Shown in pieces: positions 8,943 to 19,994 of a DNA stretch of 33,828 nucleotides. The stretch's first letter is position 1, and each line of letters opens with the position of its first letter. The notes beneath the pieces are model-generated. The model was not told the DNA's origin and did not search any database. It saw nothing but the letters and a program-made list of their open reading frames with translations. The position numbers were made by a program, and so were the translations under genes. The DNA comes from Gammaproteobacteria bacterium. Lineage in GTDB: Bacteria; Pseudomonadota; Gammaproteobacteria; Pseudomonadales; Pseudohongiellaceae. The stretch covers positions 1 through 33,828 of the forward strand of contig RFVC01000021.1 of NCBI GenBank assembly GCA_009922595.1, written 5' to 3'.

Positions 8943-10025
8943 ATGAATCCATCCATTTACAGCAAACTTGAAAACCTTTGTGAGCGCTATGAAGAGCTCG
9001 AAGGCCTGCTCAGCGATGCTGACATTATCAGTGACCAGGATAAATTCCGTGACTTCTCTAAGGAATACTCTGAACTGGAGCCGGTCGTGCAAAGTTTCAG
9101 TGAATACCGGCAGGTACTTTCTGATATTGATGAAGCAAAACTCCTGCAAAAAGATGCCGACCCTGACGTGCGAGAAATGGCAGAAGAAGAAATAAGCACG
9201 GGGGAGACCAGGCTGGAAACGCTGGATATCGAATTGCAGAAACTTCTGCTGCCAAAGGATCCTAAAGATTCCTGCAATGTCTTCCTGGAAATCAGGGCCG
9301 GCACTGGCGGAGATGAGGCGGCAATTTTCTCGGGAGATCTTTACCGGATGTATTCGCGCTATGCGGAATTGCAGGGCTGGAACATGGAGATTGTCAGTGA
9401 AAGACCTGGTGAGCATGGCGGCTACAAGGAGCTGATTGCGCGCGTTGAAGGTAAAAGCGTGTATGGACAGCTTAAATTTGAATCAGGTGCCCACCGGGTG
9501 CAGCGTGTGCCTGAAACTGAAACGCAGGGCAGGGTGCATACCTCTGCCTGTACGGTTGCAGTGATGCCGGAGATTGATGATGTTGAAGAAATCGAGATAA
9601 ACAAGGCCGATCTCAGGGTGGATACCTTCCGCGCCAGCGGAGCCGGAGGTCAGCACGTGAACAAAACCGATTCAGCAATCCGTCTTACGCATATTCCCAC
9701 CGGCATAGTCGTGGAGTGCCAGGACGAGCGTTCGCAGCACAAGAACAGGGCCAGGGCCATGTCGCTGCTACAGGCGAAGCTCCAGGCGGCGGCAGAGGCA
9801 GAGCAGCAGCAGGAACAGTCTGATGCCAGGCGCAACCTTGTTGGAAGCGGCGACCGATCAGAAAAAATTCGTACCTATAATTACCCGGACGGGCGTATTA
9901 CTGACCACAGGATTAATCTCAAGCTTAACCGGCTCAATGAAGTGATGGCCGGGGATATCGGAGAAATCATTCAGTCACTAATCACTGAACACCAGGCAGA
10001 CCAGCTCGCCGAAATGGCGAACTGA
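8943..10025 (+). CDS. prfA: Peptide chain release factor 1
   Basis: RF1 ends translation at UAA and UAG. The 360-residue protein carries the GGQ motif (235-237) that triggers peptidyl-tRNA hydrolysis, and a codon-reading PxT tripeptide (Pro190-Glu-Thr192) in [10 protein letters not shown]. This separates it from RF2, which has SPF. Length and domain order are normal. It follows hemA by 50 bases, without a clear ribosome binding site before its ATG. It precedes prmC, which methylates the glutamine of the GGQ motif. Confidence 0.97.
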   Translation: MNPSIYSKLENLCERYEELEGLLSDADIISDQDKFRDFSKEYSELEPVVQSFSEYRQVLSDIDEAKLLQKDADPDVREMAEEEISTGETRLETLDIELQKLLLPKDPKDSCNVFLEIRAGTGGDEAAIFSGDLYRMYSRYAELQGWNMEIVSERPGEHGGYKELIARVEGKSVYGQLKFESGAHRVQRVPETETQGRVHTSACTVAVMPEIDDVEEIEINKADLRVDTFRASGAGGQHVNKTDSAIRLTHIPTGIVVECQDERSQHKNRARAMSLLQAKLQAAAEAEQQQEQSDARRNLVGSGDRSEKIRTYNYPDGRITDHRINLKLNRLNEVMAGDIGEIIQSLITEHQADQLAEMAN

Positions 10026-10038
10026 CACGAGGTTTTTA

Positions 10039-10878
10039 ATGACCATCATCAAAGAGCTCCTGGCGGATGGTGAGAATTTACTGACAACCAGTGACTCCGC
10101 ACGGCTGGATAGCGAAATTCTACTGGCCAAGGCACTGGAGAAGCCACGCTCATGGCTATATGGCTGGCCGGAACACGTTCCCACTGAGACCGAGCAGGCT
10201 ATATTTCTTCAACTCTTGCGCCACCGGGAGAAGGGCGTGCCGGTTGCTTACCTGACAGGCAAGCGTGAGTTCTGGGGCCTTGTGCTCAAAGTGAATGAGC
10301 ACGTATTAATCCCCCGACCAGAAACGGAATTACTGGTTGAAAAATCGCTGGAACTGATTGGCGCTGCTGCAAAAGCCAGGGTGGCTGATCTGGGTACAGG
10401 CTCGGGCGCAATCGCCATGGCACTGGCGACTGAAAGACCTGCCTGGGAAATCCTGGCCACCGATATTTCAACAGAGGCGCTTAGTCTTGCGCTGGAAAAT
10501 GCCACGGAACTGAAACTGCATAATGTGCAGTTTTTCCTGGGTAACTGGCTGAAGACCCTGGAGGGAAAGAAATTTGACGCCATTGCCAGCAATCCGCCCT
10601 ATATAGAGGCAGGAGACAAGCATCTTGCAGAGGGTGACGTTCGCTTTGAGCCAGAGCTTGCGCTAGTCTCCGGAAAGGATGGGCTTGATGCTATCAGGCA
10701 AATTGCCAGGGACAGTATCAACTGCCTGACCCGGGATGGATGGCTCCTGCTCGAGCATGGTTTTGACCAGGGTGACAGAGTCAGGCAGATCCTGATAGAT
10801 AGTGGTTATAGCGAGATTGAAACATTTAAAGACCTTGCCGGGCACGAGAGGGTGAGCGTAGGCAGCCGCAAGCTCTAA
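10039..10878 (+). CDS. prmC: Release factor glutamine N5-methyltransferase
   Basis: PrmC (HemK) uses S-adenosylmethionine to methylate the GGQ glutamine of RF1 and RF2. The 279-residue protein has an N-terminal helical substrate domain (to about residue 85), the SAM-binding loop DLGTGSGAIA (118-127), an acidic ribose-binding position in ATDIS (140-144) and the catalytic NPPY motif (185-188). It starts 13 bases after the prfA stop with a weak AGG ribosome binding site, so enzyme and substrate are coexpressed. Confidence 0.97.
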   Translation: MTIIKELLADGENLLTTSDSARLDSEILLAKALEKPRSWLYGWPEHVPTETEQAIFLQLLRHREKGVPVAYLTGKREFWGLVLKVNEHVLIPRPETELLVEKSLELIGAAAKARVADLGTGSGAIAMALATERPAWEILATDISTEALSLALENATELKLHNVQFFLGNWLKTLEGKKFDAIASNPPYIEAGDKHLAEGDVRFEPELALVSGKDGLDAIRQIARDSINCLTRDGWLLLEHGFDQGDRVRQILIDSGYSEIETFKDLAGHERVSVGSRKL

Positions 10879-10921
10879 GCCGTAAACGTTTATCAGCACT
10901 ATTATTGGCCCTGATTACAAA

Positions 10922-11659
10922 ATGAATGACGAAGAATTATTAAGGTACAGCCGCCAGATCATGCTGCCGCAAATGGATGTGGCCGGGCAGGAAGCGTTGC
11001 TCAATGCCAGGGTGTTGGTCATAGGCATGGGTGGACTGGGGTGTCCTGCAGCCATGTACCTGGCAAGCAGTGGTGTGGGTCAACTTGTGATCGCTGACGA
11101 TGACGAGGTTGACCTGACAAACCTGCAGCGGCAGATCGCCCACTCAACTGCGAGTGTTGGAGCTGCCAAGGTTGAATCGGCTAAAGAGACACTGGGTAAA
11201 CTGAATCCTGGTGTTAAGGTTGAATGTTTGAACGCCAGGCTGGAAGGTGATGCGCTCGAAGACGCCGTGGGGCATGCCGATGTCGTGCTGGACTGCACTG
11301 ATAATTTCTCTACCCGATTTGCTATTAATGCTGCCTGTTTAACAACCCGTATACCGCTGGTTTCAGGCGCTGCAATCCGGATGGAAGGACAAGTCAGTGT
11401 TTTTGATAGTCGTGATGAAAATGCCCCCTGCTACCAGTGTCTCTACGCGGAAGGGGATGATACAAATTTAAGCTGTTCAGAAAGCGGCGTTATGGCGCCG
11501 CTGGTTGGCATTATCGGCACCATACAGGCCATGGAGTGCATCAAGATAATTGCCGGTATCGGAAAACCGCTGACTGGTAGGCTGTTGTTTATAGATGCGC
11601 AGACCATGCAGATCAGGGAAATGGTGCTGAAAAAAAATCCTGACTGCCCCTGTTGTTAA
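10922..11659 (+). CDS. moeB: MoeB/ThiF-family sulfur-carrier adenylyltransferase
   Basis: These E1-like enzymes adenylate the C-terminal glycine of a small sulfur carrier (MoaD or ThiS). The 245-residue protein has the nucleotide loop GMGGLGC (35-41), the NLQRQ block (67-71) with its ATP-contacting arginine, DCTDN (124-128), and two CxxC pairs (CYQC at 170-173, CPCC at 242-245) that bind structural zinc. Length fits MoeB without a rhodanese domain. No MoaD or ThiS partner is in the window, so molybdopterin versus thiamine use cannot be settled here; its place after prmC is that of moeB in Pseudomonas. Confidence 0.88.
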   Translation: MNDEELLRYSRQIMLPQMDVAGQEALLNARVLVIGMGGLGCPAAMYLASSGVGQLVIADDDEVDLTNLQRQIAHSTASVGAAKVESAKETLGKLNPGVKVECLNARLEGDALEDAVGHADVVLDCTDNFSTRFAINAACLTTRIPLVSGAAIRMEGQVSVFDSRDENAPCYQCLYAEGDDTNLSCSESGVMAPLVGIIGTIQAMECIKIIAGIGKPLTGRLLFIDAQTMQIREMVLKKNPDCPCC

Positions 11660-11706
11660 TATTTCTTACTCAATACCTTTCTACAATTCTAGTTATGGCA
11701 ATTCCT

Positions 11707-12300
11707 ATGTATAAAACCGCAACGCGTCTGGCAGGGCTGGCACTTGCTGCTTCTCTGTCCTTTTCTTCCTCTGTATTTTCCCAGGATGACACGGTCTCAT
11801 ATACGCTGACCCGGCAGTATGGAAGTGTGCTGTTTCGCGTTATGCAGCAGCAGTACCTAAACCTGGTGGGCCGCTTTGATAATTACTCTGCAACACTGGT
11901 CATGGACTTTGAGGAAATGAGCAATTCACGCCTCAATGCTACTGTCCAGATGGGCAGTCTAAGCATGACCGATGGTGATGTGGTTGAGACGCTGGTTAAC
12001 AGCAGTGTCTGGTTCAATGCGCCGTTGTACCCCGAAGCGACATTCACCACGTCCAGTGTAGAAGTCACAGGAGAAACCACGGCCATTTTCCATGGGGATT
12101 TAAATTTTGTCGGCGTGACAAAACCCTGGGCTCTTGAAGTGGAGTTTTTTGGTGGCACTGACGGCAAACTGACCGGCAGTACGATCGGTATGCAGGCCAG
12201 GGGCAGTTTTAACCGTACCAATTTCGGCCTGGATCAATACATGAATATGGCTGATGATCTCGTCAGTATCGAGGTCAACGTGAAATTCAACAGGGATTAA
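11707..12300 (+). CDS. YceI-family secreted protein
   Basis: YceI proteins are periplasmic beta-barrel, lipocalin-like proteins that hold an isoprenoid chain; their cellular role is poorly known. From the ATG at 11707 the product has a clear signal peptide (positive start, hydrophobic core LAGLALAASLSF, probable cleavage around VFSQ) and about 170 mature residues. Family features include YTLTRQYGSVLFRV-like first strands, the central HGDLNFVGVTKPW block and the final NRTNFGLDQY region. ATG at 11695 is an equally possible start; neither has a good ribosome binding site. It lies about 50 bases after moeB, on the same strand. Confidence 0.85.
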   Translation: MYKTATRLAGLALAASLSFSSSVFSQDDTVSYTLTRQYGSVLFRVMQQQYLNLVGRFDNYSATLVMDFEEMSNSRLNATVQMGSLSMTDGDVVETLVNSSVWFNAPLYPEATFTTSSVEVTGETTAIFHGDLNFVGVTKPWALEVEFFGGTDGKLTGSTIGMQARGSFNRTNFGLDQYMNMADDLVSIEVNVKFNRD

Positions 12301-12315
12301 ACGGAAAAAAATCAG

Positions 12316-12630
12316 ATGACTTTTTTCAGAGCTTTGCTATTAACGATAGCTGCTCTGGCATTAACTTCGTGTACCTGGGTAAAACTGACCCCGGAAGGAC
12401 AGAACGTGGAGGTGATGACTCAGGCTGACATAGCGAATTGTGAGCGCACCGGAACCACCACTGTTGAAGTGCTGGATAAGGTCTTGCTTGAAAGGAATCC
12501 TGAGAAAGTTGAGCAGGAGCTTCAAACACTTGCTAGGAACAGGGCGGCCGGCAGGGGTGATGTCATAGTGGCGAGTTCTGGCATTGAAGAGGGCGAGCAG
12601 CAGTTTGTAATTTACCGCTGTAGTAATTAA
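12316..12630 (+). CDS. Small DUF4156-like lipoprotein
   Basis: A 104-residue lipoprotein with lipobox LTSC (Cys19). The mature part has two further cysteines (in ANCERTG and IYRCSN) and a GRGDVIVASS block. This pattern resembles DUF4156 and the related RcsF-type fold, where paired cysteines form disulfides, but the assignment is from pattern only. A GGA-rich stretch about ten bases before the ATG can serve as ribosome binding site. It ends the plus-strand run that begins with hemA and converges with the zinc-ribbon gene seven bases away. Confidence 0.7.
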   Translation: MTFFRALLLTIAALALTSCTWVKLTPEGQNVEVMTQADIANCERTGTTTVEVLDKVLLERNPEKVEQELQTLARNRAAGRGDVIVASSGIEEGEQQFVIYRCSN

Positions 12631-12637
12631 GCAATCA

Positions 12638-12895
12638 TTATTTGTCTGATTGGCTTGTCCACCAGAACAGCGGCAGGATGGCGCCTAGAATAAACACCGG
12701 CAGGTGAAAGACGGCAATCAGGACCCAGGAAAGCAGTAAACTTCCACACAGGCTAATCCAGAATAGATTCCAGCCCCGTACTTTCCTGTGCCGTTCAACG
12801 GGTTCTTCAAAGGCCTGCACAAGTGGTTTGCCGCAGGTCATGCAGTAATAGGCATCACCTGCGTATGTCACCCGACATGACTCACATATTTTCAT
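12638..12895 (-). CDS. Small zinc-ribbon membrane protein
   Basis: This 85-residue protein begins with a minimal zinc ribbon: CESC (4-7) and CMTC (18-21). A short basic linker leads to two predicted membrane helices (about residues 44-62 and 65-80) with a cytoplasmic-type tail. Function is unknown; similar zinc-ribbon plus membrane-helix proteins are scattered in bacteria. It diverges from the helicase gene with 80 bases between them. Confidence 0.7.
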   Translation of the reverse strand: MKICESCRVTYAGDAYYCMTCGKPLVQAFEEPVERHRKVRGWNLFWISLCGSLLLSWVLIAVFHLPVFILGAILPLFWWTSQSDK

Positions 12896-12975
12896 TTAAT
12901 GCCTGAATGCTTTTCGTTATGATACGACCCCGATAATACGGCTAAAAGACTAAATGTAGTGAGTAATTCGGTAGT

Positions 12976-14268
12976 TTGCAGGTGACAGAAGAGAAATCCA
13001 CCGCGGAAACCCCACCTGATCCAGGTCCGCAAATAAAGTTCCATGATTTTGATCTCCCCGATTCCCTGTTAAAAGCAGTGGATGATCTTGGTTTTGAATT
13101 CTGCACGCCCATCCAGGCTCTAAGCCTGAAAGTCACCCTCGAAGGCCATGATGTTACCGGCAAAGCCCAGACGGGTACTGGGAAAACCGCTGCCTTTTTG
13201 GCTACCATCATAAATGACCTGGTCAAAAATCCCATCAAGGAAGAGCGCTATGTGGGCGAACCAAGGGCGCTGGTTATTGCGCCCACGCGTGAACTAGTCA
13301 TGCAGATAGCCAAGGATGCCGACGCCCTTTGCAAGTACACCTACTTAAAAACCGTATCCCTTGTGGGCGGTATTGATTACCAGAAGCAGCTGCGTGTCCT
13401 TGAGAATGAAATCGTAGATATCGTTGCTGCAACCCCGGGCCGGCTGCTCGATTTCGTGCGCAACAGAAATATTGATCTTGGCATGGTGGAACTCCTTGTC
13501 CTTGATGAGGCAGACCGGATGCTGGACATGGGCTTTATTCCCCAGGTAAGGCAGGTAGTGGCAGCCACACCAAAGAAAGACTGCCGCCAGACGATGCTGT
13601 TCAGTGCAACCTTTACCGATGACATTCTCACGCTTGCCGAACGCTGGGCCGTTGATCCAGTGCGCATTGAAGTGGAGGCGCAACAGCTCACTACTGACAA
13701 TGTCGACCAGAAGGTCTACCTGGTGACGACTGAAGAAAAATATCCGTTGCTTTACAACCTTATCCATAGTGATGAGGGTGAGCGCGTTATCGTATTTACC
13801 AACCGTCGTGACCAGGCACGCCGCCTGGCTGACAACCTGCACCGCAATGAAGTCAGCGTGGGGCTTTTATCAGGCGAAATTTCTCAGCCAAAGCGTGTGA
13901 AAACCCTCGAGGCGTTCAAGAACGATGATATCCAGGTCCTGGTGGCAACGGATGTTGCCGGTCGAGGTTTGCATATCGATGACATCACGCACGTGGTGAA
14001 CTTTAACCTGCCAGAGGATGCTGAAGACTATGTGCACCGTATCGGGCGAACCGGTAGGGCAGGGGCTACTGGCACTTCAGTCAGCTTCGCCTGCGAGGAT
14101 GATTCGTTCCTGCTGCCTGAGATCGAAGAGACCATCGGCATGAAGTTGCCCTGTGAACATCCTCCCAAGGAGTTGCTTGGAAAGCCACCGGCGTTTACCC
14201 GGGCATCGAAATTCAAACCCGAGGGCAAGGGTAAAGGGGGAAAAGGCGGCGGCCGTAAAAAGTACTAG
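12976..14268 (+). CDS. rhlB: DEAD-box ATP-dependent RNA helicase, RhlB-like
   Basis: The 430-residue protein has all DEAD-box helicase motifs in order: Q-motif region with TPIQ (44-47), Walker A AQTGTGKT (64-71), PTREL (103-107), TPGR (153-156), DEAD (177-180), SAT near 207, and [10 protein letters not shown] near 358. The C-terminus is a short Gly/Lys-rich RNA-binding tail. Sequence and length resemble RhlB, the helicase of the RNA degradosome; RhlE is an alternative. The first possible start is TTG at 12976; GTG at 12982 is about as likely. Neither has a strong ribosome binding site. The gene converges with the PA4642-like gene four bases away. Confidence 0.9.
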   Translation: MQVTEEKSTAETPPDPGPQIKFHDFDLPDSLLKAVDDLGFEFCTPIQALSLKVTLEGHDVTGKAQTGTGKTAAFLATIINDLVKNPIKEERYVGEPRALVIAPTRELVMQIAKDADALCKYTYLKTVSLVGGIDYQKQLRVLENEIVDIVAATPGRLLDFVRNRNIDLGMVELLVLDEADRMLDMGFIPQVRQVVAATPKKDCRQTMLFSATFTDDILTLAERWAVDPVRIEVEAQQLTTDNVDQKVYLVTTEEKYPLLYNLIHSDEGERVIVFTNRRDQARRLADNLHRNEVSVGLLSGEISQPKRVKTLEAFKNDDIQVLVATDVAGRGLHIDDITHVVNFNLPEDAEDYVHRIGRTGRAGATGTSVSFACEDDSFLLPEIEETIGMKLPCEHPPKELLGKPPAFTRASKFKPEGKGKGGKGGGRKKY

Positions 14269-14272
14269 GTGC

Positions 14273-14587
14273 TTAACTGGCGCCGGCTTTTTTCAGGATC
14301 TCAGCATATTCGACGGAATTTCGGTGTGTAGAAACAATCTTCAGAATTGTCTGTCCGTGCATATCAGCCTCATTGATATTTCTTCCTGACTCAACAAAAA
14401 AATTCACAAAACGCTGAAACGCTTCCGGCACCATACCGCGGTAAGCTTTCACTAACACATGAAAGTCAGGGGACTCGTCGTTAGAGCTTTCCAGTTCAAG
14501 GAAAGTCTTGACCCTTTCGTCGCTCCACCATTCATCACGAACAGCAGGCTGCGTTCTGTCGGCACCGGTTTTCTTTTCTGTTTTCAT
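14273..14587 (-). CDS. PA4642-family protein, unknown function
   Basis: A 104-residue soluble, charged protein with no signal peptide. The blocks RVKTFLELE, LVKAYRGM, FVNFFVESG and GQTILKIVSTHR match what I recall of the small conserved Pseudomonas protein PA4642. The second half (about residues 60-100) resembles one or two ankyrin-like helical repeats. It lies 17 bases after the gatB stop on the same strand, so it is probably cotranscribed with gatCAB. No biochemical function is known to me. Confidence 0.75.
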   Translation of the reverse strand: MKTEKKTGADRTQPAVRDEWWSDERVKTFLELESSNDESPDFHVLVKAYRGMVPEAFQRFVNFFVESGRNINEADMHGQTILKIVSTHRNSVEYAEILKKAGAS

Positions 14588-14604
14588 GATTTTTCTATTC
14601 TTCT

Positions 14605-16038
14605 CTACTGGCTGAGTTTTTCTTTCAGCATCTGGTTAACCTGACCGGGATTGGCCTTGCCCTGTGACGCCTTCATTACCTGGCCGACAAAAAATCCAAT
14701 AACCTGCTCCTTTCCGTCCTTGTACTGCTGTACCTGGGTGGGGTTGTTGGCGATGACCTCGTCTACCATAGTTTCAATGGCACCCGTATCCGTAACCTGC
14801 TTCAACCCTTTGCTTTCAATGATGCTGTCGGCATCACCTTCTCCGGCGAGCATGGATTCAAAAACGGTCTTGGCAATTTTGGAGGAAATGGTGTTGTCCT
14901 TGATGCGGCTGATAATTCCAGCCAGTGCCTCGGCGCTGATCATGCTTTGGGTAATGGGCAGTTCTTCCTTGTTCAGGTATGCCTGCAGATCCCCCATTAC
15001 CCAGTTGGCACTGAGCTTGGCATCGTCACAGGCAGCCGCGACTTCTTCAAAGTAGTTTGCGGTATCCAGGTCTGCAGACAGCACCATGGCATCATATTCA
15101 CTAAGTCCATACTGCTCCTGAAAGCGCTGGCGTTTTGCATCAGGAAGTTCAGGCAATGTTTTCCTGACGGCTTCTATGAAGCTGTCGTCGATGACCACAG
15201 GCAGCAGGTCCGGCTCAGGAAAATAGCGATAGTCATTCGCCACTTCCTTGCTGCGCATGGATCGCGTTTCATTCTTCTCCGAATCGTAAAGACGGGTTTC
15301 CTGGGTAACGGTTCCGCCATCCTCGATGAGATCAATCTGCCGTTCCACCTCGATATTGATTGCCTTTTCTACAAAGCGGAACGAGTTGATGTTCTTGATC
15401 TCAGTACGCATGCCAAGTTCGGTGCTGCCTTTTGGCCTGATTGATACATTGGCATCGCAGCGCATGGAGCCCTGTGACATGTCGCCATCAGAAATACCTA
15501 GGTAGCAGACAATGGAGTGGAGTTTTTTTAGGTAAGCGACGGCTTCCTTGGCTGAGCGCAGATCAGGCTCGGACACAATTTCGAGCAGGGGAGTGCCGGC
15601 ACGATTGAGATCAATGCCGGATTTGCCATGAAAATCTTCATGTAGGGATTTACCTGCATCTTCTTCCATGTGGGCGCGTGTTACACCAATCGTTTTTTGG
15701 GTGCCATCCTCCATGTTGATCACCAGGGAGCCTTTGCCAACCGTAGGAAAATCCAGCTGGGAGGTCTGGTAGCCCTTGGGCAGATCAGGATAAAAATAGT
15801 TTTTACGGTCAAAGACTGATGTCTTTCCTATCTCGGCATCGATGGCGAGGCCGAATTTCACCGCCATCTTCAGTGCCTCGCTGTTAAGCACTGGCAGCGT
15901 GCCCGGCATGGCCAGGTCGTAGATGTTGGCCTGTGTGTTGGGCTCTGCGCCAAATTCTGTACTGGTGCCGGAAAATAGTTTGGAGGCAGTGGATAACTGC
16001 ACATGCACTTCAAGACCGATTACTGTTTCCCATTCCAT
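14605..16038 (-). CDS. gatB: Asp/Glu-tRNA(Asn/Gln) amidotransferase subunit B
   Basis: GatB phosphorylates misacylated Glu-tRNA(Gln) or Asp-tRNA(Asn) and transfers ammonia from GatA to make Gln-tRNA or Asn-tRNA. The 477-residue protein starts with the canonical [10 protein letters not shown] block. It contains the [11 protein letters not shown] and [15 protein letters not shown] regions, and ends with the helical YqeY-like tRNA-binding domain. It begins 12 bases after the gatA stop. The start ATG and length agree with the family. Confidence 0.97.
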   Translation of the reverse strand: MEWETVIGLEVHVQLSTASKLFSGTSTEFGAEPNTQANIYDLAMPGTLPVLNSEALKMAVKFGLAIDAEIGKTSVFDRKNYFYPDLPKGYQTSQLDFPTVGKGSLVINMEDGTQKTIGVTRAHMEEDAGKSLHEDFHGKSGIDLNRAGTPLLEIVSEPDLRSAKEAVAYLKKLHSIVCYLGISDGDMSQGSMRCDANVSIRPKGSTELGMRTEIKNINSFRFVEKAINIEVERQIDLIEDGGTVTQETRLYDSEKNETRSMRSKEVANDYRYFPEPDLLPVVIDDSFIEAVRKTLPELPDAKRQRFQEQYGLSEYDAMVLSADLDTANYFEEVAAACDDAKLSANWVMGDLQAYLNKEELPITQSMISAEALAGIISRIKDNTISSKIAKTVFESMLAGEGDADSIIESKGLKQVTDTGAIETMVDEVIANNPTQVQQYKDGKEQVIGFFVGQVMKASQGKANPGQVNQMLKEKLSQ

Positions 16039-16050
16039 CGTCTTTGTCTC

Positions 16051-17499
16051 TTAATCCTGTGGTGCCTTTTTATGCCAGTCTGTGGCCTGCTGAAACTTAT
16101 GGGCAACATTAAGCAGCTGAGCCTCGGCAAAGTCTTTGCCCACGATTTGCAGACCAACTGGCAGATTATTGATAAAACCTGCAGGGATTGAAATGCCCGG
16201 GAGGCCGGCCAGGTTTACGGCTATGGTGTAGATGTCCTCCAGGTACATGGTCACTGGATCATCATTCTGGGAGCCTATAGCAAAGGCGGTGTGCGGAGAG
16301 GTGGGGCCCATGATCACATCCACTTCCTCAAAAGCCGACTGGAAATCGTTCTTGATCAGGCGTCTGATTTTCTGCGCTTTGCGGTAGTAAGCATCATAGT
16401 AGCCGGCAGAGAGGGCATAGGTGCCAACCATGATGCGCCGCTTGACCTCGGTGCCAAAGCCTTCACTGCGTGTGCGCTTGTACATGTCTTCCAGGTCAAC
16501 CGGGTTGTCGCAGCGGTAGCCGTAACGCACGCCATCATAGCGCGACAAGTTGGCGGAGGCTTCAGCTGGGGCGATTACATAGTAGGCAGATACTGAAAGG
16601 TGGCTGTTGGGGAGCTGGATGTCTTTCACGGTAGCGCCAAGCTTTTCGTACTCGCCTACCGCATCACGAATGCATTCCTCCATGTCGGCAGAGAGACCTT
16701 CAGAAAAGTGCTCAACCGGCAGTCCTATTCTCAGGCCTTCTAGGGGTTTATCTAGGCTGGCCGTGTAGTCTTCGGTATCAATAGTGCTGCAGGTAGAATC
16801 CTTTTCATCCATGCCGGCCATGACATTGAGCATGAGAGCCGCATCTTCTGCAGACTGGGTCATTGTGCCGGCCTGGTCCAGGCTGGAGGCGAAAGCCACC
16901 ATGCCCCAGCGCGAGACGCGCCCGTAAGTAGGCTTTATTCCGGTGATCCCCGAGAACGAGGCCGGTTGCCTAATGGAGCCCCCAGTATCTGTAGCCGTGG
17001 CGCCCGCACATAATCGTGCCGCAACGGCGGCGGCTGAGCCACCGGATGAGCCCCCAGGGACAAGTGAACGATCCCAGGGATTTTTCACCGGACCATAAAA
17101 AGATGTTTCGTTAGATGACCCCATGGCGAACTCATCCATGTTGGTCTTACCCAGCGTGACGGCGCCTGCATTGTTGAAACGTTCAACCACGGTGGCATTA
17201 TAAGGCGCGATAAAGTTATCGAGCATCTTGGAACCACAGGAAGTGCGAATGCCGTTGGTACAGAAGAGATCCTTATGCGCTATGGGAATACCGGTAAACG
17301 CACCGGCGCTGCCTTCACTGCGTTTTTTGTCGGCCGCCTCGGCCTGGGCCATGGCCAGGTCTTCGGTTACGGTGATGAAGGCATTCAGGTCTGCATTTTC
17401 CTGAGCAATTCTGTCCAGGTAAGCCTTGGTTATTTCGACACTGGATATGTCGCGATTTTCCAGCGCCCTGGATATCTCTGCCAGGGTTGAGTCAATCAT
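16051..17499 (-). CDS. gatA: Asp/Glu-tRNA(Asn/Gln) amidotransferase subunit A
   Basis: GatA is the amidase subunit that releases ammonia from glutamine. The 482-residue protein has the Ser-cisSer-Lys catalytic triad of the amidase-signature family: Lys76 in AHKDLF, Ser151 in GGSSGGS (149-155) and Ser175 in [10 protein letters not shown]. Length is normal. It sits in the order gatC-gatA-gatB with an 82-base gap after gatC. Confidence 0.97.
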   Translation of the reverse strand: MIDSTLAEISRALENRDISSVEITKAYLDRIAQENADLNAFITVTEDLAMAQAEAADKKRSEGSAGAFTGIPIAHKDLFCTNGIRTSCGSKMLDNFIAPYNATVVERFNNAGAVTLGKTNMDEFAMGSSNETSFYGPVKNPWDRSLVPGGSSGGSAAAVAARLCAGATATDTGGSIRQPASFSGITGIKPTYGRVSRWGMVAFASSLDQAGTMTQSAEDAALMLNVMAGMDEKDSTCSTIDTEDYTASLDKPLEGLRIGLPVEHFSEGLSADMEECIRDAVGEYEKLGATVKDIQLPNSHLSVSAYYVIAPAEASANLSRYDGVRYGYRCDNPVDLEDMYKRTRSEGFGTEVKRRIMVGTYALSAGYYDAYYRKAQKIRRLIKNDFQSAFEEVDVIMGPTSPHTAFAIGSQNDDPVTMYLEDIYTIAVNLAGLPGISIPAGFINNLPVGLQIVGKDFAEAQLLNVAHKFQQATDWHKKAPQD

Positions 17500-17581
17500 T
17501 GCTAATAGTCCCGCTGCATCAAGTCTGACTGCATGAATTCAAGAATGAATGGTTTAATTTGGGCCTGAAGTTAATGAAGAG

Positions 17582-17869
17582 TTACTCAATAACCTTGGGC
17601 ACAAGGAACAGACCCTCTTCGGCTTCAGGGGCAATCTTCTGCAGCTCATCACGTGTATTGGTCTCTGTTACGGCGTCGTAACGCAGGCGCTGGACGTTGT
17701 CAAAAGCATGGGCCAGCGGTTCAATATTATCAGTATTGACTGACTGCATCTGGTCAATGAGTTTGAGGATATTGGACATGCTGTCAGCAGCCTCCTTTTT
17801 TTCCTCGTCGGAGAGATGCAGCCGGGCCAGGTGGGCGATATTTTCCACATTGGCAAGTTCCATTGGCAT
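17582..17869 (-). CDS. gatC: Asp/Glu-tRNA(Asn/Gln) amidotransferase subunit C
   Basis: GatC is the small subunit that holds GatA and GatB together. The chosen ATG at 17869 has a TTGGAG ribosome binding site six bases upstream and gives 95 residues. The open frame reaches a TTG at 17881, which lies inside that ribosome binding site and is unlikely to be used. The sequence shows the typical VENIAHLARLHL helix, the IEPLAHA block and the conserved end GLFLVPKVIE. It is the first gene of gatCAB and diverges from mreB. Confidence 0.93.
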   Translation of the reverse strand: MPMELANVENIAHLARLHLSDEEKKEAADSMSNILKLIDQMQSVNTDNIEPLAHAFDNVQRLRYDAVTETNTRDELQKIAPEAEEGLFLVPKVIE

Positions 17870-17973
17870 GTTGTGCTCCAAAATTCAAATAGGGGCAAAA
17901 AGCAGTGAGAAATTTGGCCTAAATCTGACAAACCAGATTTAATTCTTGCTCCAAGTCCTTGAGATTGCTAGAG

Positions 17974-18002
17974 TTGGCCGAATCTAAGCGCGTCATTATA
18001 CT
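17974..18002 (+). promoter_or_regulatory. Candidate mreB promoter, overlapping a gatC -10 box
   Basis: On the plus strand TTGGCC (17974-17979) and TATACT (17997-18002) are 17 bases apart, about 80 bases before mreB. On the minus strand a perfect TATAAT (17995-18000) overlaps the same site and faces gatC, but it lacks a recognisable -35 box. Confidence 0.5.
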
Positions 18003-18072
18003 GAAATAACTACTATTACTGCTATCTCCCCGCTCTATTTGTTATAGAGGTTTCAAAAGAGTTGCCAATTGA

Positions 18073-19125
<1,053 letters not shown>

Positions 19126-19166
19126 CCAAATATTTCCTCGTTAGAAAAAACTGGTAGAGGTTATTT

Positions 19167-19985
19167 ATCAAATCTCTATTCATACAAAGCTCATCACAAG
19201 GCTATCGGTTACTTGGCCTTGCACTGCTGTCAATGGTAATGATGCTGGTAGACAGCCGGTTCCATTACCTGTCCCAGTTCCGTTTTTACTCCTCCTACCT
19301 GGTTACCCCCTTGCACTGGCTGGCTGATACACCGCGCTCCATCAGTAATTCGGTCAATAACAATTTCCAGAGTCGCAGTTTTTTGATTTCTGAAAACCAG
19401 CGTATGAAAGATCAGCTGCTCATACAGGAGTACAAGCTGCAAAAGCTTTCCCATTTGGTAGCAGAGAATCAGCGCCTGAGCGATCTGTTGAATGCCTCCA
19501 GTATCGTTAATGAAAGAGTGGTCAATGCCCAGCTTACGGGTGAGGCACCGGATCCCTTCACTAAGCGCGTATTGATAAACAAAGGAAGCGAGGAAGGGGT
19601 CTACGAAGGCCAGCCGGTGCTGGATGCCTTTGGCCTCATGGGGCAGGTGATCGATGTGGAGCCCTACGCAAGCTGGGTGTTGCTTATTACTGACCCGCAG
19701 CACTCAACTCCAATACAGATAAACCGTAATGGCAATAGAGCCATTGCCTCGGGAACCCAGGATAGATTAGATCGACTGGAGCTGCAGAATATTTCCGCCA
19801 CATTTGATGTCGTGGTAGGCGACGTACTGGTGACTTCCGGTTTTGGTGGACGTTTTCCGGTGGGCTATCCGGTCGGCGTGGTCAGCAGAGTGGTGCATGA
19901 TCCGGGTGAGCCTTTTGCCACGGTAACTGTTGAGCCTACCGCACAACTAGATAGGAGTCGCAACGTGCTCCTGGTATTCAAGTAA
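19167..19985 (+). CDS. mreC: Rod-shape protein MreC, apparent ATC start codon
   Basis: MreC is a bitopic inner-membrane protein linking MreB to the periplasmic wall synthesis machinery. The first standard start in this frame, ATG at 19233, would remove the cytoplasmic tail and most of the membrane helix. The frame is open upstream to a TAG at 19155-19157. An ATC codon at 19167 follows a GTAGAGG ribosome binding site (19154-19160) by six bases. From there the protein reads KSLF, then a hydrophobic helix (about residues 14-28) ending LVDSRF. This aligns residue for residue with the 32-residue start of E. coli MreC (MKPIF to ADSRL), as I recall it. A coiled coil (about 60-95) and the periplasmic beta domains (GSEEGVYEGQPV, LVTSGFGGRFP) follow. 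The product would be 272 residues. Confidence 0.9.
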   Translation: MKSLFIQSSSQGYRLLGLALLSMVMMLVDSRFHYLSQFRFYSSYLVTPLHWLADTPRSISNSVNNNFQSRSFLISENQRMKDQLLIQEYKLQKLSHLVAENQRLSDLLNASSIVNERVVNAQLTGEAPDPFTKRVLINKGSEEGVYEGQPVLDAFGLMGQVIDVEPYASWVLLITDPQHSTPIQINRNGNRAIASGTQDRLDRLELQNISATFDVVVGDVLVTSGFGGRFPVGYPVGVVSRVVHDPGEPFATVTVEPTAQLDRSRNVLLVFK

Positions 19986-19994
19986 GGCCGGCCG

